Shown: positions 25,467 through 34,778 of the stretch, one piece after another | How positions within the stretch are numbered: the first letter of the stretch is position 1 | Layout of the letters: the number at the start of each line of letters is the position of its first letter | From: Cloacibacterium sp. TD35 | GTDB taxonomy: Bacteria > Bacteroidota > Bacteroidia > Flavobacteriales > Weeksellaceae | DNA: 64,000 nucleotides | Reading direction: 5' to 3' | NCBI RefSeq assembly: GCF_028864635.1 | Contig: NZ_CP104850.1 | Span: 812,001 to 876,000, forward strand | The notes under the pieces: generated by a model | What the model was told of the DNA's origin: nothing | The model's database searches: none | The model's input: only the letters and a program-made list of their open reading frames with translations | Translations under genes and position numbers: made by a program

Positions 25467-26850
25467 CTCCTTCTTTTGCTTTATAAGTTTCACCTGAAAT
25501 TTTCAAAATAGTCTTCAATTCAGCCTGTGCAATTACAGGGAATGTTCTAGCGTACAATAGGAATAATACTCCGAAGAAACCAATTGTTCCTAAATAAACT
25601 CCTACGTCTATAATCGTTGGTTTAAACATCGTCCAAGAACCTGGTAAGTAGTCTCTAGAAAGGTTGATAACAATGATGTCAAATCTTTCAAACCACATAC
25701 CGATGTTAATGATTAATGCTACAAAGAAAGTCCAAATAATATTTGTTCTTAATTTTTTGAACCAGAAAGAAGCAGGAACAACTAAGTTACAGATAATTAG
25801 CGCCCAGAATGCCCACCAGTAAGGACCAGTAGCAGCACCTGGAGATAAATATGTAAAGTCTTCATATCTACTTCCTGAGTACCAACCGATGAAGTATTCT
25901 ACAGCATAAGCTACTGTTACCATACCACCTGTTACGATGATTACGATATTCATAATTTCGATATGATACATGGTAATATAATCTTCTAAGTGTGCTACTT
26001 TTCTAGCAACTAATAGAAGGGTTTGTACCATTGCAAATCCTGAGAAAATCGCACCTGCTACGAAGTAAGGAGGATAGATTGTAGAGTGCCATCCTTTGAT
26101 TACTGAAGTTGCGAAGTCAAATGATACGGTAGTGTGTACTGAGAATACAAGAGGTGTTGCTAAACCAGCTAATACAAGAGATAATTCTTCGAATCTTTGC
26201 CAGTGTTTTGCTTTACCACCCCAACCGAATGCTAGGAATGTATAAATCTTTTTAGTCCAAGGAGTTTTTGCTCTATCTCTAATCATTGCAAAGTCTGGGA
26301 TTAATCCCATGAACCAGAATACGGTAGATACAGAGAAGTAAGTAGAGATTGCAAACACATCCCACAGTAGTGGAGAGTTAAAGTTAGTCCAAAGAGAACC
26401 AAATTGGTTTGGTAAAGGGAATACCCAATATCCTACCCAAACTCTACCCATGTGAATTACTGGGAAGATTGCTGCCTGTACAACTGCAAAAATCGTCATC
26501 GCTTCTGCTGAACGGTTTACAGACATTCTCCATCTTTGTCTAAATAATAACAATACTGCAGAGATTAAGGTTCCTGCGTGACCAATACCTACCCACCAAA
26601 CGAAGTTAGTAATATCCCAACCCCAGTTAATGGTTTTGTTTAGTCCCCAAGCTCCGATACCGGTACCAATGGTGTAAGCAATACATCCAAAACCGTATAC
26701 AAATAGAGCTAGAGCTGCCCAAAAAGAAATCCACCAGAGTTTTCCGGCTCTTTCTTCGATAGGTCTTGCAATATCTTCGGTGATATCGTGATAAGTCTTG
26801 TGACCAATAATTAGCGGTTCCCTAATAGGGGCTTCGTAATGTCCTGACAT
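25453..26850 (-). CDS. actC: Alternative complex III subunit ActC (NrfD/polysulfide reductase-like)
   Basis: A 465-residue protein with about ten transmembrane helices. It binds menaquinol and couples its oxidation to ActB iron-sulfur clusters. Features include the N-terminal segment IREPLIIGHKTYHDITEDI typical of ActC, GIGHAGTLISAVLLLFRQRW (quinone-site region with His and Arg), and NIGMWFERFDIIVINLSRDY near residue 385. It follows actB after 20 bases and overlaps actD by 14 bases. Confidence 0.94.
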   Translation of the reverse strand: MSGHYEAPIREPLIIGHKTYHDITEDIARPIEERAGKLWWISFWAALALFVYGFGCIAYTIGTGIGAWGLNKTINWGWDITNFVWWVGIGHAGTLISAVLLLFRQRWRMSVNRSAEAMTIFAVVQAAIFPVIHMGRVWVGYWVFPLPNQFGSLWTNFNSPLLWDVFAISTYFSVSTVFWFMGLIPDFAMIRDRAKTPWTKKIYTFLAFGWGGKAKHWQRFEELSLVLAGLATPLVFSVHTTVSFDFATSVIKGWHSTIYPPYFVAGAIFSGFAMVQTLLLVARKVAHLEDYITMYHIEIMNIVIIVTGGMVTVAYAVEYFIGWYSGSRYEDFTYLSPGAATGPYWWAFWALIICNLVVPASFWFKKLRTNIIWTFFVALIINIGMWFERFDIIVINLSRDYLPGSWTMFKPTIIDVGVYLGTIGFFGVLFLLYARTFPVIAQAELKTILKISGETYKAKEGDEHH

Positions 26851-26870
26851 TTTTTACCTATTTATATTAT

Positions 26871-29800
26871 TTAAACGTTGTTTTCTTTTCTGTTTCTCAC
26901 TTTTGTATGGTAGAATACGTTTGGTTTAGTACCCACTTCTTCTAGCAATACATATTTTCTCTTGTCATTGAATAATGCTCTTACTTCTGATGATTTGTCA
27001 TTCATATCACCGAATTTAAGTGCTCCTGTAGAACAAGCCTGTGAACAAGCTGTTTTAAGTTCTCCATCTTCAATTCTTCTGCCTTCTTTTTTAGCTTCTA
27101 GAATTGTAGCTTGAGTCATTTGGATACACATAGAACATTTTTCCATTACCCCTCTAGTTCTTACTACAACATCTGGATTTAGAACCATTCTTCCTAAATC
27201 GTTATTCATGTTGAAGTCAAACTTATCATTCAAGTTATAAGTAAACCAATTGAATCTTCTTACTTTGTAAGGACAGTTGTTTGCACAATATCTTGTACCG
27301 ATACATCTGTTGTAAGCCATTTGGTTTTGACCTTGCTTACCGTGAGAAGTTGCAGCAACAGGACATACTGTTTCACAAGGTGCGTGATTACAGTGCTGAC
27401 ACATTACTGGTTGGAAAATCACATCAGGACTTTCGTTTGGTTCAATTAATATATCATAAAGGTTAGGAACGTTTAATCCCTTGTCTAAACCTTCTTTTAC
27501 TTCTATTTTTTCTTTAGCAGAGTAATATCTATCGATTCTTAGCCAAGCCATATCTCTAGACATTCTTACCTCTTCTTTACCTACTACAGGTACGTTGTTT
27601 TCTGCCTGACAAGCAATGATACAAGCTCCACAACCGATACATGAGTTAAGGTCTACAGAAAGGTTAAAGTGAGGGCCATCAGTATCATCGAAAGCATCCC
27701 AAAGGTCTACTTTACCAATTGGTAGAGCACCTTGTAGTGTTTCCATTGTTAATGGCTTATTCCACTTGTTTACGTCTTCGTTTAAGTAAGTATCTAGTGT
27801 TACTTCTTTAGCGATTTCGTAACGACCCATTAATGTATTTTGAAGCTGTACACCTGCAAATTCATGATTATCTGCTGCTGATTTTTCAATAGAAACATTA
27901 GATATTACAGTGTTATATCCATCAAATAAAGGATAAGCGTTTACACCTGTTTCAGCTACTTTACCTGAGTCTTTTTTACCATAACCTAAAGCAAGACCTA
28001 ATGAACCTTCTGCTTGACCTGGCTGAATGAAAACAGGAACGTTTTCTAATTTCACACCATTTACAGTAAGATTTACCACAGTACCATCTAACTGCATTCT
28101 AGCGTTTAATTCATTCTCGATACCAAATTCTTTAGCGTCTGCTGGAGAAATAGTAAGGTAGTTGTCCCAAGCCATTCTCGTAATTGGATCTGGTAACTCT
28201 TGTAACCAAGGGTTATTGGCTTGAGTACCGTCTCCCATTGCAGTAGTAGTATAAAGTACAAGCTCTAATTTAGAAGCTTTGAAACCTTGTAATTCTGAAA
28301 CCGCTTTTGCAGCATCTCCACCTGTGTAAGATAGAGTTCCTGTAATGTTCCCTGCATTAAAACCATTATAAAGAGCTTGGTTAAATGAAGTTCCATTAAG
28401 AATTGTTGCAGCATTGGCTTTTAAATATTCATAATAGTTAGGAGTAAATCCTTTTCCGTTTATCCAAACAAGAAGTGATTCTTCGATTTGTCTAGATTTG
28501 AATATTTTTTGGATAGTAGGTTGCATTAATGAATAAGCACCAGTTTGAGGAGCGATATCACCCCAAGATTCTAACCAGTGTGCTGCTGGAATTACTACTT
28601 TTGCTGCTTGAGCAATTTCATTTTTCTTATCAGCTACAGCAACTACAGTTCCTACTTTGCTTAATGATTTTTTGAATTCTGCACCTTTTGCGTGAGAATA
28701 GATTGGGTTTACGTTGTTAGCAACTAAAACACCAACTTGACCAGCATTTACCCAAGTTAAAAACTCGTTAAATCTAGCGTTGTCATATTCTTTTAATAGG
28801 TTAGCTTTTCCAGTGAAAGCTACTGAACCTAATTTTTGATTGATTAAGTGAGCTAAAACATAAGAAGCTTTAGAACCGTCTGCAAAAACTACCGCTTTGT
28901 TTCCTTTAGCTTGTAATTCTTTAGCAATTTCAGAAGCTACTTTATCAGAAGTACCACCTCCTACGATTGCGTTATAAACTTCTACTAAAGTTTTATTTAC
29001 AGCAGAAGGTTTTTGCTTAATTCTAGTATCAGCATTAGCACCAGTAAGAGACATGTTAGATTCTACTTGAATATGTCTAAGCATGTTAGCTCCTGGTTTT
29101 CTAGCAGCTGCGTATGATGTTTCTAAGCTATTTGCGTTATAATCTCCTAAGAAATCTGCTTGGAAAGAAACCACTAATTCAGTTGCTGATAAGTCGTAAA
29201 CAGGTAATGCTCTATTACCGAAAACTTCTTGAGCAGCGTCTAATGCAGCAGCATAGGTATAAGCATCGTAAGTTACTAATTCTGCATTAGGATATTTGGT
29301 TTTAAACTCTCCGAATAATTTCTTGAATGTAGGAGAAGGATATGAATGAGAAAGAACTACAATTTTCTTATTTTCAGCTTGAGCTTTAGTTAGTGCTTCT
29401 AGAACTACAGAATCTACTTTGTCGAAAGTTTCGTCTTTACCGTCTAGTTTTGGTTGTTTAATTTTATCATTATCATATAATGACAATACACTTGCTTGAG
29501 CTCTAGCATTAGTTTTACCTAGATCATTTGCAGTTTTATTCGGTTCAATTTTAATTGGTCTACCTTCTCTAGTTTTTACTAAAACACTAGCAAAGTCAAA
29601 CCCGTCAAAATAGGTAGATGCATAGTAATTAGGAATTCCTGGGATAATACTGTGTGGTTTTACCACGTAAGGAATTGTTTTGATTACTGGCGCTTCACAC
29701 GCTGCAAGAGTAACTGCAGCTGTAGAGAAGCCTAATAATTTTAAGAAATCCCTTCTAGAAGTCCCAGAATTGTTCATTTTTTCTGCATCACCCAAGAACT

Positions 29801-29906
29801 CATCTACAGGAATTTCGTTTTGAAATTCTTTTTGAGCCAATTTCGCATTAAGCGATTGGTCTTTAAGTTCGTGAATACTTCTGAATTGTATTTTATTTGA
29901 AGCCAT
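26871..29906 (-). CDS. actB: Alternative complex III subunit ActB (molybdopterin-like and ferredoxin-like fused)
   Basis: A 1011-residue protein. The N-terminus has a Tat-type signal, SRRDFLKLLGFSTAAVTLAA, followed by Cys, so export through Tat with lipid anchoring is possible. Residues about 80-700 resemble a molybdopterin oxidoreductase that in characterised ActB proteins lacks the cofactor. From about residue 745 a ferredoxin-like domain carries four cysteine groups: CIGCGACIIACQAEN, CQHCNHAPCETVCPV, CIGTRYCANNCPY, and CSMC with CSQAC. These fit the three [4Fe-4S] and one [3Fe-4S] clusters known for ActB, passing electrons from ActC to ActA. It is 22 bases downstream of actA. Confidence 0.94.
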   Translation of the reverse strand: MASNKIQFRSIHELKDQSLNAKLAQKEFQNEIPVDEFLGDAEKMNNSGTSRRDFLKLLGFSTAAVTLAACEAPVIKTIPYVVKPHSIIPGIPNYYASTYFDGFDFASVLVKTREGRPIKIEPNKTANDLGKTNARAQASVLSLYDNDKIKQPKLDGKDETFDKVDSVVLEALTKAQAENKKIVVLSHSYPSPTFKKLFGEFKTKYPNAELVTYDAYTYAAALDAAQEVFGNRALPVYDLSATELVVSFQADFLGDYNANSLETSYAAARKPGANMLRHIQVESNMSLTGANADTRIKQKPSAVNKTLVEVYNAIVGGGTSDKVASEIAKELQAKGNKAVVFADGSKASYVLAHLINQKLGSVAFTGKANLLKEYDNARFNEFLTWVNAGQVGVLVANNVNPIYSHAKGAEFKKSLSKVGTVVAVADKKNEIAQAAKVVIPAAHWLESWGDIAPQTGAYSLMQPTIQKIFKSRQIEESLLVWINGKGFTPNYYEYLKANAATILNGTSFNQALYNGFNAGNITGTLSYTGGDAAKAVSELQGFKASKLELVLYTTTAMGDGTQANNPWLQELPDPITRMAWDNYLTISPADAKEFGIENELNARMQLDGTVVNLTVNGVKLENVPVFIQPGQAEGSLGLALGYGKKDSGKVAETGVNAYPLFDGYNTVISNVSIEKSAADNHEFAGVQLQNTLMGRYEIAKEVTLDTYLNEDVNKWNKPLTMETLQGALPIGKVDLWDAFDDTDGPHFNLSVDLNSCIGCGACIIACQAENNVPVVGKEEVRMSRDMAWLRIDRYYSAKEKIEVKEGLDKGLNVPNLYDILIEPNESPDVIFQPVMCQHCNHAPCETVCPVAATSHGKQGQNQMAYNRCIGTRYCANNCPYKVRRFNWFTYNLNDKFDFNMNNDLGRMVLNPDVVVRTRGVMEKCSMCIQMTQATILEAKKEGRRIEDGELKTACSQACSTGALKFGDMNDKSSEVRALFNDKRKYVLLEEVGTKPNVFYHTKVRNRKENNV

Positions 29907-29928
29907 TTATACTTCTAATTTTCTGTTA

Positions 29929-31272
29929 TTAATAATGACATTTACCACACTCTAAACCACCAATAGCATCTACGGTCATTTTAGTTTCTCCACCGTATTG
30001 TTTTTTCAACTTGTCGTGAAGTTTTTGGTAGTATTCTTTGTTATAACCGTTTGTCATGTCTACTTCTGTAGTTCTGTGACAATCAATACACCATCCCATT
30101 GTAAAGTTATTTGCCATTTGTACTTTGTCCATTTCTTGAACTTGACCGTGACAAGCTTTACATACTACGTCTACTTTTTTAGCTTTAATGATAGTTTGTT
30201 CACCAGCTACCACGTGTTGTGCGTGATTGAAGTATACGAAATCTGGCATATTGTGAATTCTCACCCACTCGATTGGTTTAGTTTTTCCAGTGTAAGACTG
30301 TGAACCTTCATCCCAACCAGCAGCTTCGTAGATTTTCTTAATCTCCGCAGTATAGAATTCTCTAGATTTTCCTTCTTCTATGTATTTTCCTTTGTATTCT
30401 GAAATACCTTTGTGGCAATTCATACAAACGTTTACAGAAGGAATTTCTGATACCTTACCATACTTAGCACTTGAGTGACATAATTGACAATCGATTTTAT
30501 TCTCACCAGCGTGAATTTTGTGAGAGAAGTAAATAGGTTGCTCTGGTTGATAACCTTTGTATACACCTACCCACATTAACCAATTCCAAATTCCGTAAAG
30601 TGCAAATAGGGCTAATAATCCCATTAATGCTTTACCTAGCGTATTGTACTTCTCGTAGAATTCGCCAATTGAGTTGATTCTTGTAGCGTCTAGAGCAGAA
30701 ATTTCTCCAGATTTTCTGTGTAAATTTACGAGTTGGGTTAATCTGAAAAGTAACCAAAGAAGTAATCCACCGATTGCAGCTAAAGAAATTAATAGAGCAG
30801 ATGAATTATTTTTTTCATCTTGAGCAGCTTTGATGGCCTCTGGTGAGTTTACATCAGTTTCTGCTGCAGCAGGCTCTGCTTTTGGCGGATTAGTGGTGTA
30901 TTCTAGAAGGTCTGCAATATCCTGATCTGTAAGATTCGGGAATTGAGTCATCTCTACTTTGTTGAATTTTAAAAAGACTTCATTCGCGTACTTATCGCCA
31001 GAAGCTCTAAGTGCTTTGTTATCTTTAATCCATTTTTGGAACCAATCTACACCTAAATTTTGTTCCTTTTTTAATCTGTCTACTACGCCTCCTAAAGCTG
31101 GGCCTACCATTTGTTTGTCTAGCGCGTGACACGCAGAACAATTGGTTTTAAAAAGGGTTTCTCCCTTCTTAGCGTCACCTTTTAGATCTTGAGCGTAAAT
31201 AGAAGCACTGGTTGTTAAGAGCAAACTACATGCTAACAACACTCTCTTGTAATGCTTTCTCCAACTAATCAT
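29929..31272 (-). CDS. actA: Alternative complex III subunit ActA, multihaem cytochrome c with extra N-terminal c-domain
   Basis: A 447-residue protein with six CXXCH haem-c sites. CSACH at 45-49 lies in a separate N-terminal class-I-like cytochrome domain directly after the signal sequence. A transmembrane helix follows at about residues 155-180 and another near 215-235. The usual pentahaem module then carries CQLCH (about 261), CMNCH (about 282), CKACH (about 370), CIDCH (about 394) and CGKCH (442-446, at the very C-terminus). ActA hands electrons from ActB to ActE or soluble cytochrome. It is the first gene of the act operon. A TATTTTTG box lies 45 bases upstream. Confidence 0.93.
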   Translation of the reverse strand: MISWRKHYKRVLLACSLLLTTSASIYAQDLKGDAKKGETLFKTNCSACHALDKQMVGPALGGVVDRLKKEQNLGVDWFQKWIKDNKALRASGDKYANEVFLKFNKVEMTQFPNLTDQDIADLLEYTTNPPKAEPAAAETDVNSPEAIKAAQDEKNNSSALLISLAAIGGLLLWLLFRLTQLVNLHRKSGEISALDATRINSIGEFYEKYNTLGKALMGLLALFALYGIWNWLMWVGVYKGYQPEQPIYFSHKIHAGENKIDCQLCHSSAKYGKVSEIPSVNVCMNCHKGISEYKGKYIEEGKSREFYTAEIKKIYEAAGWDEGSQSYTGKTKPIEWVRIHNMPDFVYFNHAQHVVAGEQTIIKAKKVDVVCKACHGQVQEMDKVQMANNFTMGWCIDCHRTTEVDMTNGYNKEYYQKLHDKLKKQYGGETKMTVDAIGGLECGKCHY

Positions 31273-31317
31273 TTAAATAATCTTGGGTTAATACTATTGA
31301 GTTTACATTCAATTCCG

Positions 31318-31325
31318 CAAAAATA
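31318..31325 (-). promoter_or_regulatory. Candidate -7 element TATTTTTG for the act operon
   Basis: Complement of CAAAAATA, 45 bases upstream of the actA ATG. A TTG lies too close upstream (11 bases) to be a normal -33, so the assignment is tentative. Confidence 0.45.
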
Positions 31326-31407
31326 ATACTTTAACACAATATTAACAGAAGGTTTGTATGTATTTTATCAATTTTTTTTAATTTATAATTATTCTAAATA
31401 AGAAAGA

Positions 31408-31437
31408 TTGGTATAATTTTTATTTGTATTAACTTTG
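31408..31437 (+). promoter_or_regulatory. Promoter TTG-N19-TAACTTTG for the SPOR-domain gene
   Basis: TTG at 31408-31410, 19 bases, then TAACTTTG at 31430-31437. It is one of the best matches to the Bacteroidetes consensus in the window. The start codon at 31453 is only 15 bases after it, so the leader is about 8 bases. Confidence 0.75.
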
Positions 31438-31452
31438 TCAAAAATAATTTTA

Positions 31453-31968
31453 ATGAAAAACGTAATAAAAATACTATCATTATTAGCTTTTTTAAGTTTT
31501 AATTTCTCTAATGCTCAGGTAGTTGAGAAAAAAGAAACACATAATGGAACAGAGTTAAAAGTTTCTATGGACAGCAGAGTAAATGAGCTTTTAACGGATC
31601 TGGAAGGAAAATGTGATAAGATTAAAGAGGAAGAAGCGAGCAAAAATGAAGCTCCGAAAGTGGAAATTTCTACTAAACCTAAAACGAATGCCGAAATATG
31701 TAGAGATAATCCTAGAATTTTAGGTTACAAAATTCAGGTGGCGGTTGTAAAAAGTAATGAAGAAGCCAATAAAGTGAAATCTTATTTCCGTACGAAATTC
31801 CCAAATATGAAAGCAGAAACCGATGCTTCACTAAGACCAAATTATAAGGTTTTGGTGGGCAGCTATTTCAGTAAGCAATCTGCTAGTGGTGATTTAGCAA
31901 GAATTAGAAGTTATTTCCCTGCTGCAATTGCGGTACAATACAGAGTTTTCTGTGTAGAAGCCAAATAA
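31453..31968 (+). CDS. SPOR-domain exported protein
   Basis: About 171 residues from MKNVIKILSLLAFLSFNFSN with a signal peptide over about the first 21. A Lys/Glu-rich linker follows, then a C-terminal SPOR-like domain from about residue 95: YKIQVAVVKSNEEANKVKSY and YKVLVGSYFSKQSASGDLAR are its two halves. SPOR domains bind denuded peptidoglycan glycan at division sites. The true start is the ATG at 31453; a TTG at 31435 is inside the promoter. It is a single-gene unit with a terminator shared with the response regulator gene. Confidence 0.85.
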   Translation: MKNVIKILSLLAFLSFNFSNAQVVEKKETHNGTELKVSMDSRVNELLTDLEGKCDKIKEEEASKNEAPKVEISTKPKTNAEICRDNPRILGYKIQVAVVKSNEEANKVKSYFRTKFPNMKAETDASLRPNYKVLVGSYFSKQSASGDLARIRSYFPAAIAVQYRVFCVEAK

Positions 31969-31988
31969 TTTCTACCATTTACTATAAC

Positions 31989-32020
31989 AAAAAATCCACC
32001 AAAATTTTGGTGGATTTTTT
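31989..32020. terminator. Bidirectional terminator, perfect palindrome
   Basis: AAAATCCACCAAAA (31991-32004) followed directly by its complement (32005-32018) and more T. It lies between the converging SPOR gene and response regulator gene. Confidence 0.87.
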
Positions 32021-32023
32021 TAT

Positions 32024-32710
32024 TTAATTTTTTACTAAAAGTCTGAACCCTTCTCCGTGAACGTTGATGATTTCTAATCCTTCATCATCTTTTAAGAGTT
32101 TTCTCAGTTTAGCAATGTACACGTCCATACTTCTTGCAGTGAAATAATTTTCTTTTTTCCAGATTTTTCTTAATGCTAAATCTCTTGGCATGAAATCATT
32201 TCTGTGTAGGCAAAGAAGTTTTAGTAATTCATTTTCTTTTGGCGAAAGTTTGTATTCATTATCGCCTACTCGCAATTGTCTTAGAACAGAGTCGAAAAAT
32301 ACATTAGAGATTTTAAATTGCTCTTGTTCTTCGTCTTCTACTACTGCGCTTCTTTGTAAAATAGCTTTGATTTTGTATAAAAGTAATTCGGTGTCAAATG
32401 GCTTTGTGATGTAATCATCTGCACCAATTTGATAGCCTTTTAACACGTCTTCACGCTGGTTTCTTGCTGTTAAAAATATAATTGGAGTGTTTTTGTCAAT
32501 TTTTCTCACGTCTTCAGCTAGTGAAAAGCCGTCTTTTTTAGGCATCATGACATCGAAAATACAAATGTCAAATTCCTTTTCTGTAAATTCTTTTAACCCT
32601 AATTCTCCGTCTGTAGCAAGGGTTACATCAAAGTTGTTAATGCTTAAATAATCTTTAAGTACCGCTCCGAAACTTTGGTCGTCTTCTACTAATAAGATTC
32701 TGTTACTCAT
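32024..32710 (-). CDS. OmpR/PhoB-type response regulator
   Basis: A 228-residue two-domain regulator. The receiver domain has acidic residues E9-D10-D11, the phosphorylated Asp53 in ICIFDVMMPKKDG, Thr/Ser near FLTARN and Lys in YITKPFD. The C-terminal winged helix has LSPKENELLKLLCLHRND and MDVYIAKLRKLLKDD with the recognition helix. It resembles the RprY type of Bacteroides. It lies 25 bases downstream of the sensor kinase gene in the same direction, which is its evident partner. Target genes cannot be read. Confidence 0.93.
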   Translation of the reverse strand: MSNRILLVEDDQSFGAVLKDYLSINNFDVTLATDGELGLKEFTEKEFDICIFDVMMPKKDGFSLAEDVRKIDKNTPIIFLTARNQREDVLKGYQIGADDYITKPFDTELLLYKIKAILQRSAVVEDEEQEQFKISNVFFDSVLRQLRVGDNEYKLSPKENELLKLLCLHRNDFMPRDLALRKIWKKENYFTARSMDVYIAKLRKLLKDDEGLEIINVHGEGFRLLVKN

Positions 32711-32735
32711 AATATTTGGTGTTTTTTATTTGTTG

Positions 32736-34280
32736 TTATTTCATCGGCAGTTTGATGGTAAATGTGCTGCCTTTGTCTTTTTCTGATTCTACAATCACTT
32801 GACCGTGATGCAGTTCTACAATTTTCTTCACATAAGACAATCCTAAACCTTGTCCTTTTACATTGTGAATATTCCCAGTTTCTTCTCTGAAGAATTTTTC
32901 AAAAATTTTGGTTTTGTTGTGTTGTTCCATTCCCATTCCTTTATCAGAAATCGAAATAACATAAAACCCTGGTTCATTTCTAGTAGTAATTCTAATTTCT
33001 GGTGTTTCTGGCGAATATTTATTGGCATTGTCCAGTAAGTTGACCAGTGCGTTAGAGAGATGGAACTCATCTACTTTTACATGATAGTGTTCCGCTTTGA
33101 ATTCTTCGGTTAATGTTCCGCCCCTCTCTTCTACAATGAGTCTAAATGACTGAGAAATTTGCTTAATGAGTTCTCTTACATTGGTTTCTTTTAAGAAGAG
33201 TTTCACCTCGTTTCTCTCTAATTTAGACATGTTGAGAACGTTTTCTACCTGTTTTTTCATTCTCAAGTTCTCTTGCTTGATGAGTTGAGAATAATATTTT
33301 ACCTTTTCTGGATTGGTAGAGATTTTATCATTAGCCAAAGCATCTGTAGCCACAGAAATCGTAGCAAGTGGTGTTTTGAATTCATGAGACATGTTATTGA
33401 TGAAATCAGTTTTTACTTCTGAGATTTTTTTCTGTTTCATCATGTAATTAATCGAGATAATGTAGATTCCTAAAATCGTCAATAATGACATGAATGTTCC
33501 TAATAGCATAGGCAAATTATTCATTGCCAAAGACGCATCTTTTCTTGGGAAAACGAGCGAAAGCGTAAAAAGCGTTCGGTCTTTATCGTCTGTAAAAAGT
33601 GGAAAATTATAATTGGTTTTGTCTCGTTGATCTAAATAGGTATTATTTGAAATCTGAGTCAATTTATTGTTTTTGTCTAAAATTCCATATCCGAATTTAG
33701 AGTTTATTCCATTGTTTTTCAATTCTTTAGCGAGAACTGAATCTAACATTTTTGAATTAACTCTTTGGTTGATAGGTAAGTTAGATGCATTAAATTTTGC
33801 AAACTCAGTCAAAGTAAATTGTCCACTGCTGATGTCTTGACTCTGAACCGAAGAAATAATTTGAGGAGTGCTTTCAGTTTTTTTAATGCTGTATAAGCCC
33901 TCGTCTTTGTAAAGTTTTATTTTGGTAATGCTGTCTCCCTTTTTAGAAATAGGAATATTTTGTTTTTCAATAATAGTTTTATTGAAAGTAAGCGTAGTTT
34001 TGTTAGCAGAATCCTGCGTTTGCTGGATTTGGAAAAGTGTAGGGCTTTTAGCGTTATTGGCTAAAGTTTTGTCGAAATTTTTAAACTTTTCGTTGTACTT
34101 CTGAATTTCTAATTCTTCAATTTTTTTACTTGAGCTTTCTAGCGCGGTGTACACTTTATTAGAAAAATCTTGCTCTAGTGCGGTGTAATATTCTTTAAGC
34201 CAATAAAATTGCAATGACACGAAAACAACAAGTGAAATCGTCATGAATACGGAGATTATTGGGATAAATTTATTATTCAT
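32736..34280 (-). CDS. Sensor histidine kinase
   Basis: A 514-residue kinase. TM1 lies at about residues 7-27, followed by a long extracytoplasmic sensor region of some 230 residues with no family I recognise, then TM2 at about 260-283. No HAMP domain is evident. The kinase core has NMSHEFKTPLATIS with phospho-acceptor His299, the N box LVNLLDNANKYSP, the G1 ISDKGMGM, the F box EKFFREETGN and the G2 GQGLGLSYVKK. It resembles RprX-type sensors of Bacteroidota. It is the first gene of the pair with the regulator. Confidence 0.92.
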   Translation of the reverse strand: MNNKFIPIISVFMTISLVVFVSLQFYWLKEYYTALEQDFSNKVYTALESSSKKIEELEIQKYNEKFKNFDKTLANNAKSPTLFQIQQTQDSANKTTLTFNKTIIEKQNIPISKKGDSITKIKLYKDEGLYSIKKTESTPQIISSVQSQDISSGQFTLTEFAKFNASNLPINQRVNSKMLDSVLAKELKNNGINSKFGYGILDKNNKLTQISNNTYLDQRDKTNYNFPLFTDDKDRTLFTLSLVFPRKDASLAMNNLPMLLGTFMSLLTILGIYIISINYMMKQKKISEVKTDFINNMSHEFKTPLATISVATDALANDKISTNPEKVKYYSQLIKQENLRMKKQVENVLNMSKLERNEVKLFLKETNVRELIKQISQSFRLIVEERGGTLTEEFKAEHYHVKVDEFHLSNALVNLLDNANKYSPETPEIRITTRNEPGFYVISISDKGMGMEQHNKTKIFEKFFREETGNIHNVKGQGLGLSYVKKIVELHHGQVIVESEKDKGSTFTIKLPMK

Positions 34281-34418
34281 TTTCGCCTAAAAGTTTTGTT
34301 AAAATTAGAAATTTAACACAAATTAAACAAAAAAATCACAGTATTTTTATATGATTTTTCTTAAAAACGAGAATTTTAACAAATTATTGTGAATTAATTT
34401 CCCATTTGTAGAAATTTT

Positions 34419-34778
34419 TTAAGAAACTTCTAACAAGTCTTCGTCTATAAAATATTGAATAATGGCTTTTTTCATGAGGAGTTGTTGCTCGTTCGGTTTT
34501 AGCTCTGGGAGTTCTTCTAATTGCTTGTACATTGGCCAACCGTCATCATCATAATCTTCGAATTCATAAAAACCGAAAGGTTCCAGCAATCTGCAAACCG
34601 CTATGTGAATAAGATTTACCTTGTCATCTTTAGAATATTTTTGTTTTCCACTACCTAATTCTTGGATTCCTATCAAAAACAAAAGCGTTTCAATAGGGGG
34701 ATTTTTCTCCGTTTGAAAATTCTCAACGAAAAATTTTTCTACATCTTTCCAAACTTCTATTTCGTTAATTTCTTCCAT
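34419..34778 (-). CDS. Conserved small acidic protein, unknown function
   Basis: A 119-residue soluble protein with many Glu/Asp and a helical composition (DVEKFFVENF, ETLLFLIGIQELG, HIAVCRLLEPFGFYEFEDYD). I do not recognise a named family. Its start overlaps the end of the prolyl oligopeptidase gene by 14 bases, so it is expressed with that gene. The compact, unbroken overlap and codon use support a real gene. Confidence 0.7.
   Translation of the reverse strand: MEEINEIEVWKDVEKFFVENFQTEKNPPIETLLFLIGIQELGSGKQKYSKDDKVNLIHIAVCRLLEPFGFYEFEDYDDDGWPMYKQLEELPELKPNEQQLLMKKAIIQYFIDEDLLEVS

Noticed and set aside
22910-31272. Formate dehydrogenase or polysulfide reductase operon
   Set aside because: The gene order multihaem c, fused molybdopterin/ferredoxin-like, NrfD-like, DUF3341, monohaem c and second NrfD-like is that of alternative complex III; ActB lacks a separate catalytic subunit arrangement.
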